From positions 358,565 through 422,564 of the forward strand of contig ML977017.1 of assembly GCA_010015675.1 (NCBI GenBank): 64,000 bases of DNA, in the 5' to 3' direction. The translations under genes and the position numbers were made by a program. This document shows, in pieces, positions 1 to 11,707 of the stretch; position 1 is the stretch's first letter, and each line of letters begins with the position of its first letter. The notes under the pieces are model-generated. The model had not been told where the DNA came from. It did not search any database and saw only the letters and a list, made by a program, of their open reading frames with translations. The DNA is from Byssothecium circinans. Its lineage: Eukaryota > Ascomycota > Dothideomycetes > Pleosporales > Massarinaceae.

Positions 1-666
1 AAGGTTGTTGAAGACACTGGAAGACTTCCCCTATGAGGCTTTTGGCATCAGGAGCTCTGTAGCATGACCAAGGCTCCGGAATTCTCTCGCGGAGACACTT
101 TGCTGTATAGTGTGATTGTGGCGGTCTCACAGCCGTAGGATCCATGCATGTAATAAAAACATTGCATTGCAGACGCTCATACTTGTCATGCTTCCCCTAT
201 TCGAGAAAGAGGTGGGGGGAGTGAAGCATGCTTTGCTTGTGCGTATCTCGTGAGAGAATAAAATGTACTCTTATGGGGTTGAAAAGGGCGGCCTTAGCGG
301 TTTGTTTCAATATTGACGTCAAACCTCTGGCAGAGTCATACGGACTATCATCATGTATGTACAAGCCATCTGTGATTACCAATTTAGGGCAGACTTTCTG
401 TTATATACGGGAGATGTTATCAGCCAATTTTTTTGCCCAATCACAGCCCCTCACTAGCGGCCACATCGCACCCGCGACCCACATTTTTACCAAGTCAAGG
501 CTATGGCTGCTCAATCGTGATTCCTTCACAACATTGGTCTTTCCAACTATACAACGACATGCGGAGCAAGTTCCGCCCCATGCCTAACTAGAACTTCACT
601 CCCCAGCTGTAGCATACCTGCTGCAGGCCACTGATACGACCGACAAATATTCATTCCAATTTTGAG
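1..666. other. Upstream region without a recognised gene
   Basis: There are short open frames on both strands, the longest about 119 codons on the plus strand. None shows a recognisable domain, a conserved motif or a convincing splice pattern. The last part must hold the promoter and 5' leader of the TRM11 gene that follows. Confidence 0.4.
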
Positions 667-2226
667 ATGCCCAACTACCTCGTCCGGCTAGTGCAAATGC
701 ACGAGAGCTTTCGTAAAGCAGAGCTTCAGGCCCTCGCTGATGTGGCTGGTGTTAATATTGAGTTTGTTAAATATGACGAAGATGTGAGTAGCATTATCAA
801 TGATTCCTAGGCATAGACCATCTCTGTCTGCTCTTTTCGTGACTCGGCTATGTCTTCCTTTTAAGCATCCTTCGTTCTTCGTTGCTGACCACAGCAGTCA
901 CCATTCTGCGTTGTTCGCCTTCCATCGAACTCCGCAGCAAAAGCCGTCATCTCCCGCAGTATTCTTTCTCAGGGCATCTACGAGCTTTGGGGCCAAGGAC
1001 CCACCTATGAAACGCTACACGCGTCTGTCAAGGAAGACTCACGAACGAAATGGCCACAGTATGAGTCAACATCTTTTCGCTTCACGCTGGACGGCTACCG
1101 AGGCACCAAACCTCAGGCTGAGCAGCGCGCCGTCATCGAATCATTCGCTTACCTGGATTTCAAGGGACCAATTCGAATGCGGGATGCAGATGAAACTTTT
1201 CGGGTATTTGAGGATTATGACGACAATGCCAAAACTCCAAAATATATGTACTTGGGTCGATTCATTGCAGGTTCAGGCAGGGATGCGAAGACGACCTACG
1301 ATCTCAAAAAGAGGCACTACATTAGTACAACTTCCATGGACGCCGAGCTTGCATTGTTGACCGCCAATATCGCGCTTGCGGCCCCTGGAAAGCTCTTCTA
1401 TGATCCATTCATGGGAACAGGTGGTTTTCCGCTCGCCTGTTCCCACTTCGGCGCCATCGTCTGTGGCAGCGATATCGATGGCCGAAGCATTCGTGGTACT
1501 GGCGGAAGTGCTCGAAAGGGGCAGACTGGCAAGATGAACGTGGATGGCAACTTCAGACAGTACGGTCTCGAATCTAGATACCTTGGTGCATTTGTTTCAG
1601 ATCTTACGAATACTCCGCTGAGGATCTTGCAGCACAGCAACGAGGCGATCGCAGACGGCTACTTGGACGGCATTGTCTGTGATCCACCTTACGGTATCCG
1701 CGAAGGTCTCAGGGTTCTAGGTTCTCGTGAGGAGCTTGACTTGGAGGAGCGGACGAACCATTCGGTACACTCTAAAGAGTCTACTTACATTCCACCGAAA
1801 CGCCCATACTCATTCACGGCCATCCTTGACGACATACTAGCTTTCGCAGCTGCAACACTTGTCGAGAACGGCAGGCTCAGCATGTGGATGCCTACTGCAA
1901 ACGATGAAGATATCGAGTTAGCCATCCCTGTGCATCCATGTCTCGACATCGTGTCAGTCTGTGTTCAACCTTTTAATAAGTGGTCGAGAAGGCTGTTGAC
2001 CTATCGGAGACGGTCTGGCGCGGAAATTCCTCCTAGAGCGCTAGAAATCGTTGAGAAGCAGTATGAGCAGGGTGTCAAAGCAGATGACTTGAACAACTTC
2101 CGAAGAAAGTACTTTGAAGGGTTCAAGGAGTTCCAGAGGCTAAGACAACAATCGGAGCCGGGAGCGAAGATGAAAGATACAAAGGGTATCAGTGGGAAAT
2201 GGAGAGAAAAGACTAGCGATCCTTGA
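667..2226 (+). CDS. TRM11: tRNA (guanine-N2-)-methyltransferase Trm11
   Basis: Catalytic subunit that, with Trm112, makes N2-methylguanosine at position 10 of tRNAs in the cytoplasm (known for the family). Two exons, 667-783 and 898-2226, give 481 residues. The 114-nt intron has a GTGAGT donor, a GCTGAC branch site and a CAG acceptor, and phase is kept across it. The Rossmann-fold SAM motif DPFMGTGGFPLA lies near residue 208. The catalytic motif DPPYGIREG, the Trm11 form of the N/DPPY signature of amino-group methyltransferases, begins at residue 301. The N-terminal 150 residues correspond to the THUMP-containing tRNA-binding half. The ATG at 667 opens a conserved-looking start (MPNYLVRLVQ). 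The length is slightly more than yeast Trm11 (433). Confidence 0.93.
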
Positions 2227-2815
2227 AGGGAGCCCAACGACATGGTTTCGGCGTGTTTACATTTACCAGTTCGAGCTCTCTATTCTTCTATGTCATCACT
2301 TCCTATGGGAAAACCGGAGCTCGTCAACTTCCCCTTTTTAATCCTATCCACCCCCAGATATCTCGCCACTCCCACACAGCATCCCAACGTCCCATGGGAG
2401 ATTTGTCCTTTTTGATACTTTTACCTTCGCCGTAGCCTCACAATTACGAGAGAAAAGTTCCGGGAATCGACCTTGGAGTGCCTTGAGCGCTATTTCCCAG
2501 TCAGAACGTCTACCGAGGGTTGACCCAACCAATACAACCGGCATCTTTTACCCGGTAGTCAGCTTCATCGAACAAGAGGTTTCTGGAGCTAATGCAGCTG
2601 GCAAACTTCATCTCTTCACCAAGCTTGTACCAAAGGAAAATGACACCGGCCCATAGCGGGAATGGAATAGTACGTCGGGGGTCAATCGCACAAAAAGAGT
2701 GTGTCAGTGGCACGGCACGTCGGTATCAGTAAAATGAAAAAAAAAAATTTGGATAACCAACCCAACGAGGCCCCTTGAGATGTCCATCCCTACGTTGTTT
2801 CCTGACATACTAATC

Positions 2816-4691
2816 ATGGCTAAGCAATCGTTGTTGCCAGGCTCGTTGGAATTGGCTGGCGTATCTGCTGGTGGCATTGCAGTAGCAGGTTCAGGAGGGA
2901 ACAAAACTTCGCGGATACCGTATGGCTTGCTGCATGAAGTGAGTTGACTTCCTACGGTATTGATTATCGACCAAAAAACTGTAGTATATCAACAATGTAG
3001 GCTACAATGGCATTTACACGGAACACATTTGCAATTGCGCCTTCCAAGGCAGTTCTTAATATCCCGTCTCGGTAGAAGGTTAGACACCAATCAATTATGT
3101 CTTTATCCGTAAGCCCCCTCAGCACGCTGCTATCGCAAGCCTTCCAATCTTCATGTAGGCGTCTGCAATGCGTCAACTGGTATTGCCGTGTTCGCTAATT
3201 CTAGGTTCGGGGCATTGATGTTAGACGGGAAGAATACAAAGGCGCTGTTTATGTCCGCAGAGACTATAAAGAAAACTTCACTGCAACACGCCAGTCGACA
3301 ATTAGTAATAACGCTTTAGGAAGTTTGTAGGTAGAAAGCATAAGCACGATCTGACAAATAGGTTCAACACAACCTCACCCTCACCCTAACCAAAAGACGC
3401 ACCAAATAGCAATAACAGTTTCGCCATCACCTTCATCCCGTCCGGTGTAAATGTTGACCCGATGGACTTCAATCTAATCTCACTCTTTCCGCCAACATAC
3501 AAAGGTCGAGCGAACAGGCTGCGCATCGACCTCGTCGACGCTTTTAAGCTTTAAATAACCCCCAAATTTCTATTATAGAGCCCTACGAAACAGAAACAAC
3601 AACAAGCGCTTCCCACCCAAAAAAAATACATCAAGCCAAAAAAAATTGCAAAAAAGAATCGACGACACCATTCGACCAGAAACCCCCTCAATTGAATGAA
3701 GTTGTTATCTGAACTTGCCCAACGAAGCGGGGGACTTTCAACTCACCACTACTAATTAAATTTCATATTATAGAGATCAATAAGTAGAAATATTAATTAG
3801 ACTGAAGTGGGACTCGAACACTGCACTGTTTGCTACTATATCCGGGCTGGGAGAATTTGTGGTGTCCTCTCCACAGTCGGCCGTGCTAGCGTTCTTTGGC
3901 TTGTTTTGAATTAAAAATAGAAGATGGTAATTCGTATATATAGTAGGGCTAACTGGGAGAGGAGGTATTTGAAGTGGAATATTAGGCGGGGGCGTGGGTA
4001 GGAAAGAGGAGTGGGGGATAGCGTTCGTTTGTTATTGTAAGAGGGGCGCACGCGTCCTAGGACTAGCATAGGAAAGAGGGGTATGTACTGTACGTGAGTC
4101 TTTGAGACGGTGTGTTAGAATGCTAGGTGTGCGCGGGCATATGCGGGATGAGATTATGAAGATTGTTCCTTCATAATGATACACTTCTCTTTCCATAGCT
4201 ATCCTCTTTCCTCTCCCCTCGTCGACCTCCTAGCACACCTTCATCTGCCAACTTGCCGTACGACTTTGTATAATTTGCATACTAACATCACCCCCTAGCT
4301 CTAGCAGTATGATCCGGTCTCGCCCTCGACGGCGTCTCAGTACATCAACCAGATCGATCTCAGCCCACGGGTCCAAGACACTCTCAACAAAATCGAATTC
4401 GTCCGCAGCTCAGCCTTCATCCTATGCGTTACCCTACACGCCTTCCTTGGGTACCCCAACCCCTCTCCCCCAAGGTATGTCGAAGTCAGCAACAAAGACT
4501 GGCTCACGGGCGCCCCGTCAGGCTACGATTCCTACCGCGATATACAGTTTCATCATGTTCAAAGACGCCATTGGTGCCGCATACCGGACGAGAACAGCAT
4601 AATGAGTGGCAAAATTATTATCCCATTGCAGCTTTTGAGGCAACGCTGTAGCTACATGCCACCTGTACCACTTACGTACCCTTCCCCTTAA
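2816..4691 (+). pseudogene. Decayed GH51 alpha-L-arabinofuranosidase
   Basis: Ordered fragments of a secreted GH51 arabinofuranosidase lie on the plus strand. The start at 2816 has a hydrophobic leader, then GGNKTSRIPYGLLHE, a GTGAGT donor at 2939 and an acceptor at 2984. Next comes a segment like INNxGxxGIYxExIxNxAFQG, broken by TAA at 3057 and TAG at 3081. GIDVRREEYKGAVYVRRDY starts at 3211 after a frame change. FNLISLFPPTYKGR, about 3469-3510, ends at TAA 3552. An AT-rich block follows, then 4305-4691 with VQDTLNKIEFV, LGYPNP, YVEVSNKDWLTG and GYDSYRD, and two further frame changes around FIMFKDAIGAAY. The family acid/base glutamate (GNE) is lysine here (SNKD). The C-terminal third is absent. 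Several changes are transitions of the kind RIP makes. The family call comes from remembered motifs and was not searched. Confidence 0.72.
3553..4198. other. AT-rich block interrupting the GH51 pseudogene
   Basis: About 650 bp lie where the centre of the GH51 coding sequence should be. They contain A-runs (ACCCAAAAAAAATAC, AAAAAAAATTGCAAAAAAG) and a TATTAATTAG-rich part, and no reading frame resembles the enzyme. This is either strongly decayed sequence or an insertion. I found no terminal inverted repeats or target-site duplication. Confidence 0.35.
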
Positions 4692-6397
4692 TAACATATC
4701 TATATGCATTATTAAACCACATACCAAACTCCTCATCGATAAACTCCGGCGTAGGCATCAACCCCCTCCACTTATTCGCCCCCACATCCACCAAAAACTT
4801 CGCCCCAAACTTCCCCAGCCTCTCCTTCTCATGCTCCGCCTCCTGCTGATTATATGTCGTAAACAGCGCCGGCACATCCGATCCGACAAGATACCGGATC
4901 GTCGGCGCCCAATCCGTCTCCGCATCATCGCCATCCGTCCACCCGCTATTGAACAGCACGACCAAATCCGGCTTCTCGAACTTGTCCATCTTCGCATACT
5001 CATGGTAGAGCCCTTGGTACACGGCGATCGAGCGCGCGCGACCATCTGCTTTGCAGCCGGGACAACATTCCACACTCGTCTTGGGGATGAGCGGCGAGCC
5101 CTGACCCCCGGGGAGACTGGGACCTATGGCCGTGATGTGCAGACTGCGAACCGTAGGAATGAGATGGAGGATTTCTTCAAAGTTGCCCATGGCGACTAAC
5201 TCGCGGCCCGTAGCGCCTACGAGGTGGACAGTGAGGTGTTTCTCTTCGAAGGAGATATCTTCAAGAGCGGAGACGATGGTAAGTGGCATCGTCAAATTAT
5301 CCGTCGCGCAGAGAAGAAACATGCGCATCCTCTCCCCCTCTTCCCGACTCGCCTGCGACCCTGGCACCAGGCCGCTGAAATCCGGCGAGATGATTCCCTC
5401 GATCTGCGCTTTGTCTGACACGTTTACGTAGTAATCGTGCCAATCTGGCGAATCGGCGAGGAGTTTGCGGGTCTTGCGCGGGAACTGGGTGCACGTGATT
5501 GGTGATGCTTTGCCCGTGTCTTCGAAGAAATCGGTGCGGAAGTTCTCTATGGCGGCGAAGTTGGCGTAGGATGCGCAGATGGAGGGGGGATGGGTGTCGG
5601 TGGAGAGGGGAGGGCAGTCGGCGCATGAGAAGATGAGACGGCAGGTCGGGCAGCGGGTTAGGGCGAAGGAGCGGTTTGCGAGTTGGATGGCTGTGCGGCG
5701 GCAGGTTGTGCAGTATGCTTGTGCTCTACTTGATGTTAATGTATATTGTACGTTGAATGGGCTCCATAAGAAGTCCACCTTAGCGCATCAGGGGTTGTCA
5801 TGAAAGATCGAGGTAAACGTCTCCATTTGGATTGCTAGTCGAGACCATCTACCTCGAAATCTCACGACACCGCTGACGTTGAGAGGTAAGTGGCCTTGAA
5901 CCAATCAAGTTTTGCACACATTCTCGACATTCTTGAAGCAGTACTGGGGACGGATATAGACTGACTGGACAACGTATCTCAAAGCATCATCTCTCGGCGC
6001 AGCATTCCGAATAATCCGCACGGTCTGCAACTACAGCTCCCCCAAAAAGGATCAGCATTTCCATCCCTTAGGTCCATTATTAACAAAAATAGCATCCACT
6101 TACCAGACACTCGCTATACTCCTTCCACGTCCGGGAGCTCTGATACTGCTGCTCCTCAACCTCATTGATTGTCTTGAAGATCTTGCAATGGTTTTTATGA
6201 ACAATCGACCAGTCGAGCTTCTGGCACGCTTTGGAACAGTAATAGGCTCGTTTGCAGCCGCCGCATTTGAGGATGTTTGGCGCGGGACTGAAACAGCGGA
6301 AGCAGAGGTAGCCTCGGATTGCGCCGACGGGGAGGAAGGGCACGTCAGGGTTTCCCGAGGCTTCAATGCGCTCGCGCTCTTTGCATTTGGCGGGCAT
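4672..6397 (-). CDS. MYND zinc-finger protein with MSS51-like C-terminal domain
   Basis: Exons on the minus strand are 6397-6104, 6030-5966 and 5725-4672, giving 470 residues. The joins read ECL/LQTVRIIRNA and ALRYVVQ/AQAYC, and both match the fungal family. An MYND finger has Cys/His ligands at about 32, 35, 45, 48, 54, 58, 67 and 71. A second Cys-rich knuckle follows (AYCTTC, RCPTC, CADCPP), then a long C-terminal domain like that of the yeast mitochondrial COX1 translation factor Mss51. Unlike Mss51, the N-terminus is acidic and charged and does not look like a mitochondrial presequence. The role in mitochondrial translation is therefore uncertain, and it may be one of the paralogues common in Pezizomycotina. 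Its 3' end overlaps the last bases of the GH51 remnant on the other strand. Confidence 0.8.
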
Positions 6398-7205
6398 GAT
6401 GGGGTTTGCAGTTAGAGTAGTAGTGGCAGCCTATAGCGACGTCGTGAGAGATGTTGGATTGGTGAAACGCTAGACGTATTGGTGTTAGTGCTCGCTAAGT
6501 TGTGGCACGTGATCTCTGATATACTTCAATGTCAATGTTGTAAATAGTCTCAAACGGTACATCAAGGGGCCCTTGGGAGCATGCAAAAGTCCCAGTCGTT
6601 ATCTGCATTGCGAACAACTTGTATCTGGCAGTGTGTTGGTCGAGAAATGCTAGTTCGCACATTGCTCTGGAACGTTCAGAAGCAGCACATGCATCCAGTA
6701 ACCAGGTGATACGAGCGTGTGCATGTCATTGCACATGTGGTTTCGATGAGGAAAATGTTGTCTTTTTCGTGTAGATACCTTGCAGACAACATAAATGCGC
6801 CTTCCAACATCTCACAACGTACAATCTCTATCCGATACTTATTGAAGAATATGCAACGCTAAATTTGCTGAACTCAATGAACAGTCGTAGCACTGCCCTT
6901 ATACATCTAACAGTTTCGTCGAAAACCCTGGATATAATGCAGTCGTATACTCAGAAACAGAGAAGAAGCATCGAACCTGGACCTAAAACCCACGACTCCA
7001 CCATACCTTCAAGAATAAAATCTTACTCTCACAAAACTGCCGAGCCAAAGCCGATATCCTATACCTGTCCAGTTAAGCAAGCAACGCCCTCTGCTATTCG
7101 CCACGGGTATGACCTGTGTTTGACGCCGTTTGCCTCATATAAACGCTGATCCTTTCATTCCTTCGTGATGGGCTGGCACCCTCTCTTTCCACCCTGGCCA
7201 TGTAG
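6398..7205. other. Intergenic region
   Basis: This is the upstream region of the MYND gene and the downstream region of the SCAP gene, both on the minus strand. A 94-codon open frame at 6865-7149 on the plus strand has no recognisable domain. I see nothing else. Confidence 0.4.
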
Positions 7206-10200
7206 TCATTGAACTTTTCTACCTGGCGCCCGTTTCGATCGTGATTTGTACGTCCCTGGGCACAGATTATCAGCGCCGTCGAGTGCTCCCGCCGACCCAT
7301 CAAATGTATCCTTCCCCAATGTGATGACCTTGACCGTATTCCCGAATCCGACAGCCACGCTGCTCTTGCCTAGCCTCGCTATGGGACCAGTAGCGGCAAC
7401 GAATAGCTGTTCGTTTAGAAGAGATTGCTCGGCAGCTTCTTCGATGTCGGATGCGAGAGGTCGGTAGCGAAATTCGCCGGTCGATGACAGCGTCCAGGCT
7501 TCCCAGCCTTCTGTATCGGTCGGTGATAGAGGAGGTTGACGCTGGCGGATATGGTACGTGGTGCCGTTTTCTGAATGCAGACTGCTGAGTACGTTGGTCT
7601 TCGCTACACGCTGCTTGAGAGCTGATGCGAGAGCGGAGGGCTCGGGCTCGACTCGATCGGTACCTGATGCAGTTGAGGATGGTGTGGGTGAAGGATTGTG
7701 CTTTCTGACTCCAACTACGCTGAGGACACCCGTCGCTTCCCAAGTTCCAGCCGGCTCGACAAAGTGGATGGCCTCCTTTGCGTAGCCAAGACCCTGGCAT
7801 TTGTGCAATTCGTTGTCTGATGGCTTTCCAAGGCATATTGATGAGGTTGGCGTCTCGTCGAGAGTGAACGATTGCAACATCATGTGATCAGTATCCTCTT
7901 CAGTGTAGGCGACGGAGAGCGAATGCACGGCTGGCGCGCCGCAAGTGCATTTCCGACGCGCTGAGTGCATGACGCGGAAAGAGTGTGGCTTGATGTGTCC
8001 AACTTGAAAGGCATGAACGAGAGCGCGGCTATTGAAGTCGAAAATCTCGGCTTCTTCGTCTCGAAGGGCAAAAATCAAGCCCAGGGCAGGGACAGTTTCG
8101 ACGCATCTAATTTTCGATGGATTGCTGCCAGGAGGAGGGCCTGGATCGAGGCCTGCCACTACTTCTGCAGTACCGTCCCCATCTTCGTTGAATGGTAGAA
8201 TGCATACTTCTCCATGCTTGCTGACAAAGATGAGATCAACCTCGCCGTTCAGACAGTTGTAGAGCGTGCAACAGAGAAGCGAACTTGAACATATGCGCCT
8301 GGTATGGTGCGTGCCACCGTATGCCTCGAACTCAGTCAGATAGCCGTCTGGGGTGACGATGAGAAGAATGAGTGAATTGTGATCCTCTCCAGGTATCGTG
8401 GCGAAAGTGAACAGAATAGGGACCTGCCCACGCAGATCTACAGTCTGGAGCGAAGAAATGCGGGATGCATTCACACTCCATAGTCCGATCAGTCCAGCAT
8501 CTGTGCATAGTGCAAGCACGCCTCCACTTTCGTCCAATGCGCATGCTGTAATGGGCCATAACTTGGGTTTCATAGCGGCTGTCCGAAGAATGGACTGATT
8601 GAATCCCTCTTTTCCGTGGAGCCATAGCGATGTGGTCCGGTCAAGTGAAATACCGACAACATGGCCTTTTGGCGAAGTTGCAATTCGGGCGATGTCAAGA
8701 GTCTGAGACGTAGGCAACGTCCTGACCATAAACAACGAACTTTCGTCTTCGTCTTCCCCAAAGCCTTCCGGAAGGCCGGTCCAGAGGAGGTAATTCACAA
8801 GCAACGTGATCCCGGCGATGAGAAAAACAACAATCAGTGCGGCGGGGAAAGCGTGCTTTCTGGCGAAGTGTTGGAAGCTGTCCACGACAGACGTTGGCTT
8901 GGATAAACTATATCGACCATTTGCTTGCTTCAACATGACCAACAGCGGGTCATAAATCCTAGCTATGAAGCTGTGGGCGTCCGGTTTTATAAAGCCAAAC
9001 AATTCTTTTGCAGTATTGTGGTCCTGAATCCGCAGCCAATCGGCAGGTGTGCGTGCTTGTTTGATAGGAGGCGGACTCCAGAGGGCACTATCTCTAGACT
9101 GCCGTCGTCTCCGGAGCAGCCTTTGCTTAACACTATGAAACGACATTTGATCGCCGCTGCTGTCGAAGAAATGCCAATTGATGGCCAGAATGATGGACAA
9201 TATGGCGACTGAACCCGCAAACCTCGTACTGAAAGGCAAAGTTCCATGTCGTAATGCTGAAAGCCAGGATTGACGCTCGGGTCGGTTTGTCTTTGAAGTG
9301 TGTCTCATGTCTACTCGACCAAGCGAATCTGACAACTCCAGTCGCTGGACATCGACGCTGAGAACCGCAAGAAAGAAAGTGAAGTGGAATACCAAGTCAA
9401 GAACAAGTGTGACGGCGGCGAAGACGCAAAAATCAGCAACCCATGGCGTAACTATCCGCGAACAGAGCCAGATAAGGACGATATTCTGTCCAGCCACGGT
9501 GACTGAGAGATGGCCAACCTGGCCAATTGCGTGTCCAATTCGCTGTTGAGGCGGCATCTCGGGTGGAGTTTCGAGCACAACGTTGATTAGACGGAAGCTA
9601 GTATTAGTTAGAACCTGGTGGTCCGTGGTTTTATAAACTGCGAGAAGGATTTGACGTACATATTTCCAAGACCGTAGCAGAAGACGACGCCCGGAAACCA
9701 TGGGCGTGGGATTCGGCCTAGGTCGATGCCAAGATAAGTGCACACTGTGAAACTGCCGATAACACATATTGTCATCTAAAGCATGAAGTTAGTAGAAGGA
9801 CGGTTGGGGGGCCCATCTCACTTACTTTGGCGCCGATTGTGATAAGCAAGCCGAACCAGCTCTTGATTGCACGGAGCTGCATCATCCGCCAAATTACATA
9901 GACTGCCGTCACCACGTACGATGCAGCCAAGACGAGGTCGTCGTAGAGGGTCATTGGCTTAAAACGGAATTCGTAGAGCCGACTCGCGACGACCTGGCCG
10001 TCTTCTGGGAATAGCTTCCATTCTGGCGATAGCTCCTGTGCTAATTTTCGAGTTCTTACATTCCAAGTCTCACCCAGGCCTGCGCTGGTGTAGTCAAACA
10101 GAGTGATGACTAGTGCGTCGGCAGAGCGCAGCTTTGTCTTCGCAAAGACCTTGCCCGCAAAGACGGTGCTTGGTCGCAGCGTGAGGTTGAGGGCAGACTG

Positions 10201-10820
10201 TACGGTTGAGCAGGAGTTGATGGTCGAGAGTAAGTTGCGATCGTTTTCGAGGGCATCAAGCGAGCAGTCCCAGTACATCAACGGCGAGTGGAAACCCCAC
10301 CGTTCGCCATGTTTAGTGGCAAGACATTCGCTGCTCCTGTTCCCACGTCCAAGTGTTTCTGGCTCCGATCGCGGGTTGACACTGGACCCAAAGCCGTCCC
10401 CAATGAGGGCACGCTGGACGTGCAAGGCTTCGCGTAGTACACGACGGTCAATTGCATTCATGTAGTCGCCCTGGACCCACACCTGGCGCACCTCGACGTC
10501 GGCAGGCCGCTCGCCCTCTACTTGGGTGGTCGACGTCCAGACATGCTTGGGGAGGTTGCGCAGGCCAGCGGCGGCAGAGCTATCGGACTGAAAGACGGCG
10601 GGATAGCACAGCAACACCGACACAATGGTGGACAGCAGCAGCGAGAGCTGCCAATGGCGGGCGGTGGCAGTGCCATGGGCTTGGAAAGCTCTCCGCACGG
10701 GGTGTTGCGGCGATAGCTGCGGTGGCTCGGTAGTACTGGAGGGGATTCAGCGCATGTCGGTCGCATTGCAGAGCAGATGGCAACTCACCCACGGAGCGGA
10801 TAGAGCAGGTACCAGATCAT
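7206..10820 (-). CDS. SCP1: SREBP cleavage-activating protein (SCAP/Scp1)
   Basis: ER-membrane sterol sensor that escorts SREBP transcription factors to the Golgi for cleavage. Exons are 10820-10789 (only 32 nt), 10735-9826, 9775-9660 and 9597-7206, giving 1149 residues. The tiny first exon restores the conserved start MIWYLLYPLRG; without it the long frame has no ATG. Transmembrane segment 1 is near residues 35-55, followed by a luminal loop. A sterol-sensing domain holds several helices, including WFGLLITIGAK-MTICVIG, VVFCYGLGNI and LVLDLVFHFTFFLAVLSVD. Two more helices follow, then a cytosolic C-terminal WD40 region with blades such as GISLDRTTSLW and LCTDAGLIGLW. The exact last exon is less certain: a late GTACAA could be a donor. 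Confidence 0.9.
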
Positions 10821-11707
10821 TCGGAGAGCATGTCACAGCGCCCCACTGTGCCTGGCCGCGTTGTCTCTCTCACGCGCACTCCACGCCCACTTCACGTTGT
10901 GTGTTCAGCTGTCCACTAGCTGTAATGCGATTGCCCGGAAGGAGGAAGAGGAAGGCGAGGGGCAGCGGACGGGTCAATCATCGGTCGGAGCAGGCGCGAC
11001 GGGCATCCAGCAAAAGCAGAAGGCGCGAGGGAGAAGCGAGGAAGGCGCGAGCGGTGGGCGTGTCTGGTTTTGAAGGTGGAAGGTGCAGGAGGGCTCGTCG
11101 GGCGGCATTGGCATTGTCCTGGAGGTGGCTTTGGATGGCGCAAACTTGGTGCACTGCGGTCGCTTCGCCAAGCACCTGAGAGCTCTGGTCGCCGATCTCA
11201 TGTCTCGCATCTCCCGGCGCCGTCACGGCCCTCGAAATATTGGGTACTGGCCGCGTGCACGGAAACGCCCGTCGACATTGCATATGCGAGTGGGTGGCAG
11301 GTGTTGGTGAATCTACTACACTTTATCATGCCAGTCGTGGGATGACAGCACGCAGGGATCTCATTCCCAGGCACACGGCTCGGTACATGGTTGGCCGACG
11401 TTTACTCGGACTACATTTGCATTCCGATCCATCTATAATCTCTATAATCATCTCGAGCATGTGCCCGAGCATGCAGAACGGGATGCTACAGTTGAGAATG
11501 CAGGAACTGTGCGACGCGCATCCGCGACGCTGGCGACGTCCATTATGGGTGCAGGGTGCAGGTCGCTTGAAAGCCCCGCCTGTTGGCTATACCTTTGCAA
11601 TCTTCCGGAATGATTCCGCACCAGCAGTTCGACGCCGTGGGCTGAGAGCAGCCTATGTAGTGGCGTTTTCCACATTGTACGACTTGTTGACAGCATCGAT
11701 TCCGAAC
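10821..11707. other. Upstream region of SCAP
   Basis: No convincing gene. Open frames on both strands here are low-complexity and lack domains. The part next to 10820 is the SCAP promoter and leader. The left end abuts the 3' end of ACL4. Confidence 0.4.

Noticed and set aside
228..587. 119-codon open frame on the plus strand
   Set aside because: No domain, no codon or splice pattern typical of the neighbours, and overlapping frames of similar length on the other strand.
3370..3390. Telomere-like words (CTCACCCTCACCCTAACC)
   Set aside because: Only one true CCCTAA word in a short C-rich stretch within the GH51 remnant; no array.
3790..3890. Possible tRNA on the minus strand (GTTCGAGTCCCAC resembles a T-arm)
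   Set aside because: The five bases on each side of the loop do not pair, and no acceptor or anticodon stem can be drawn around it.
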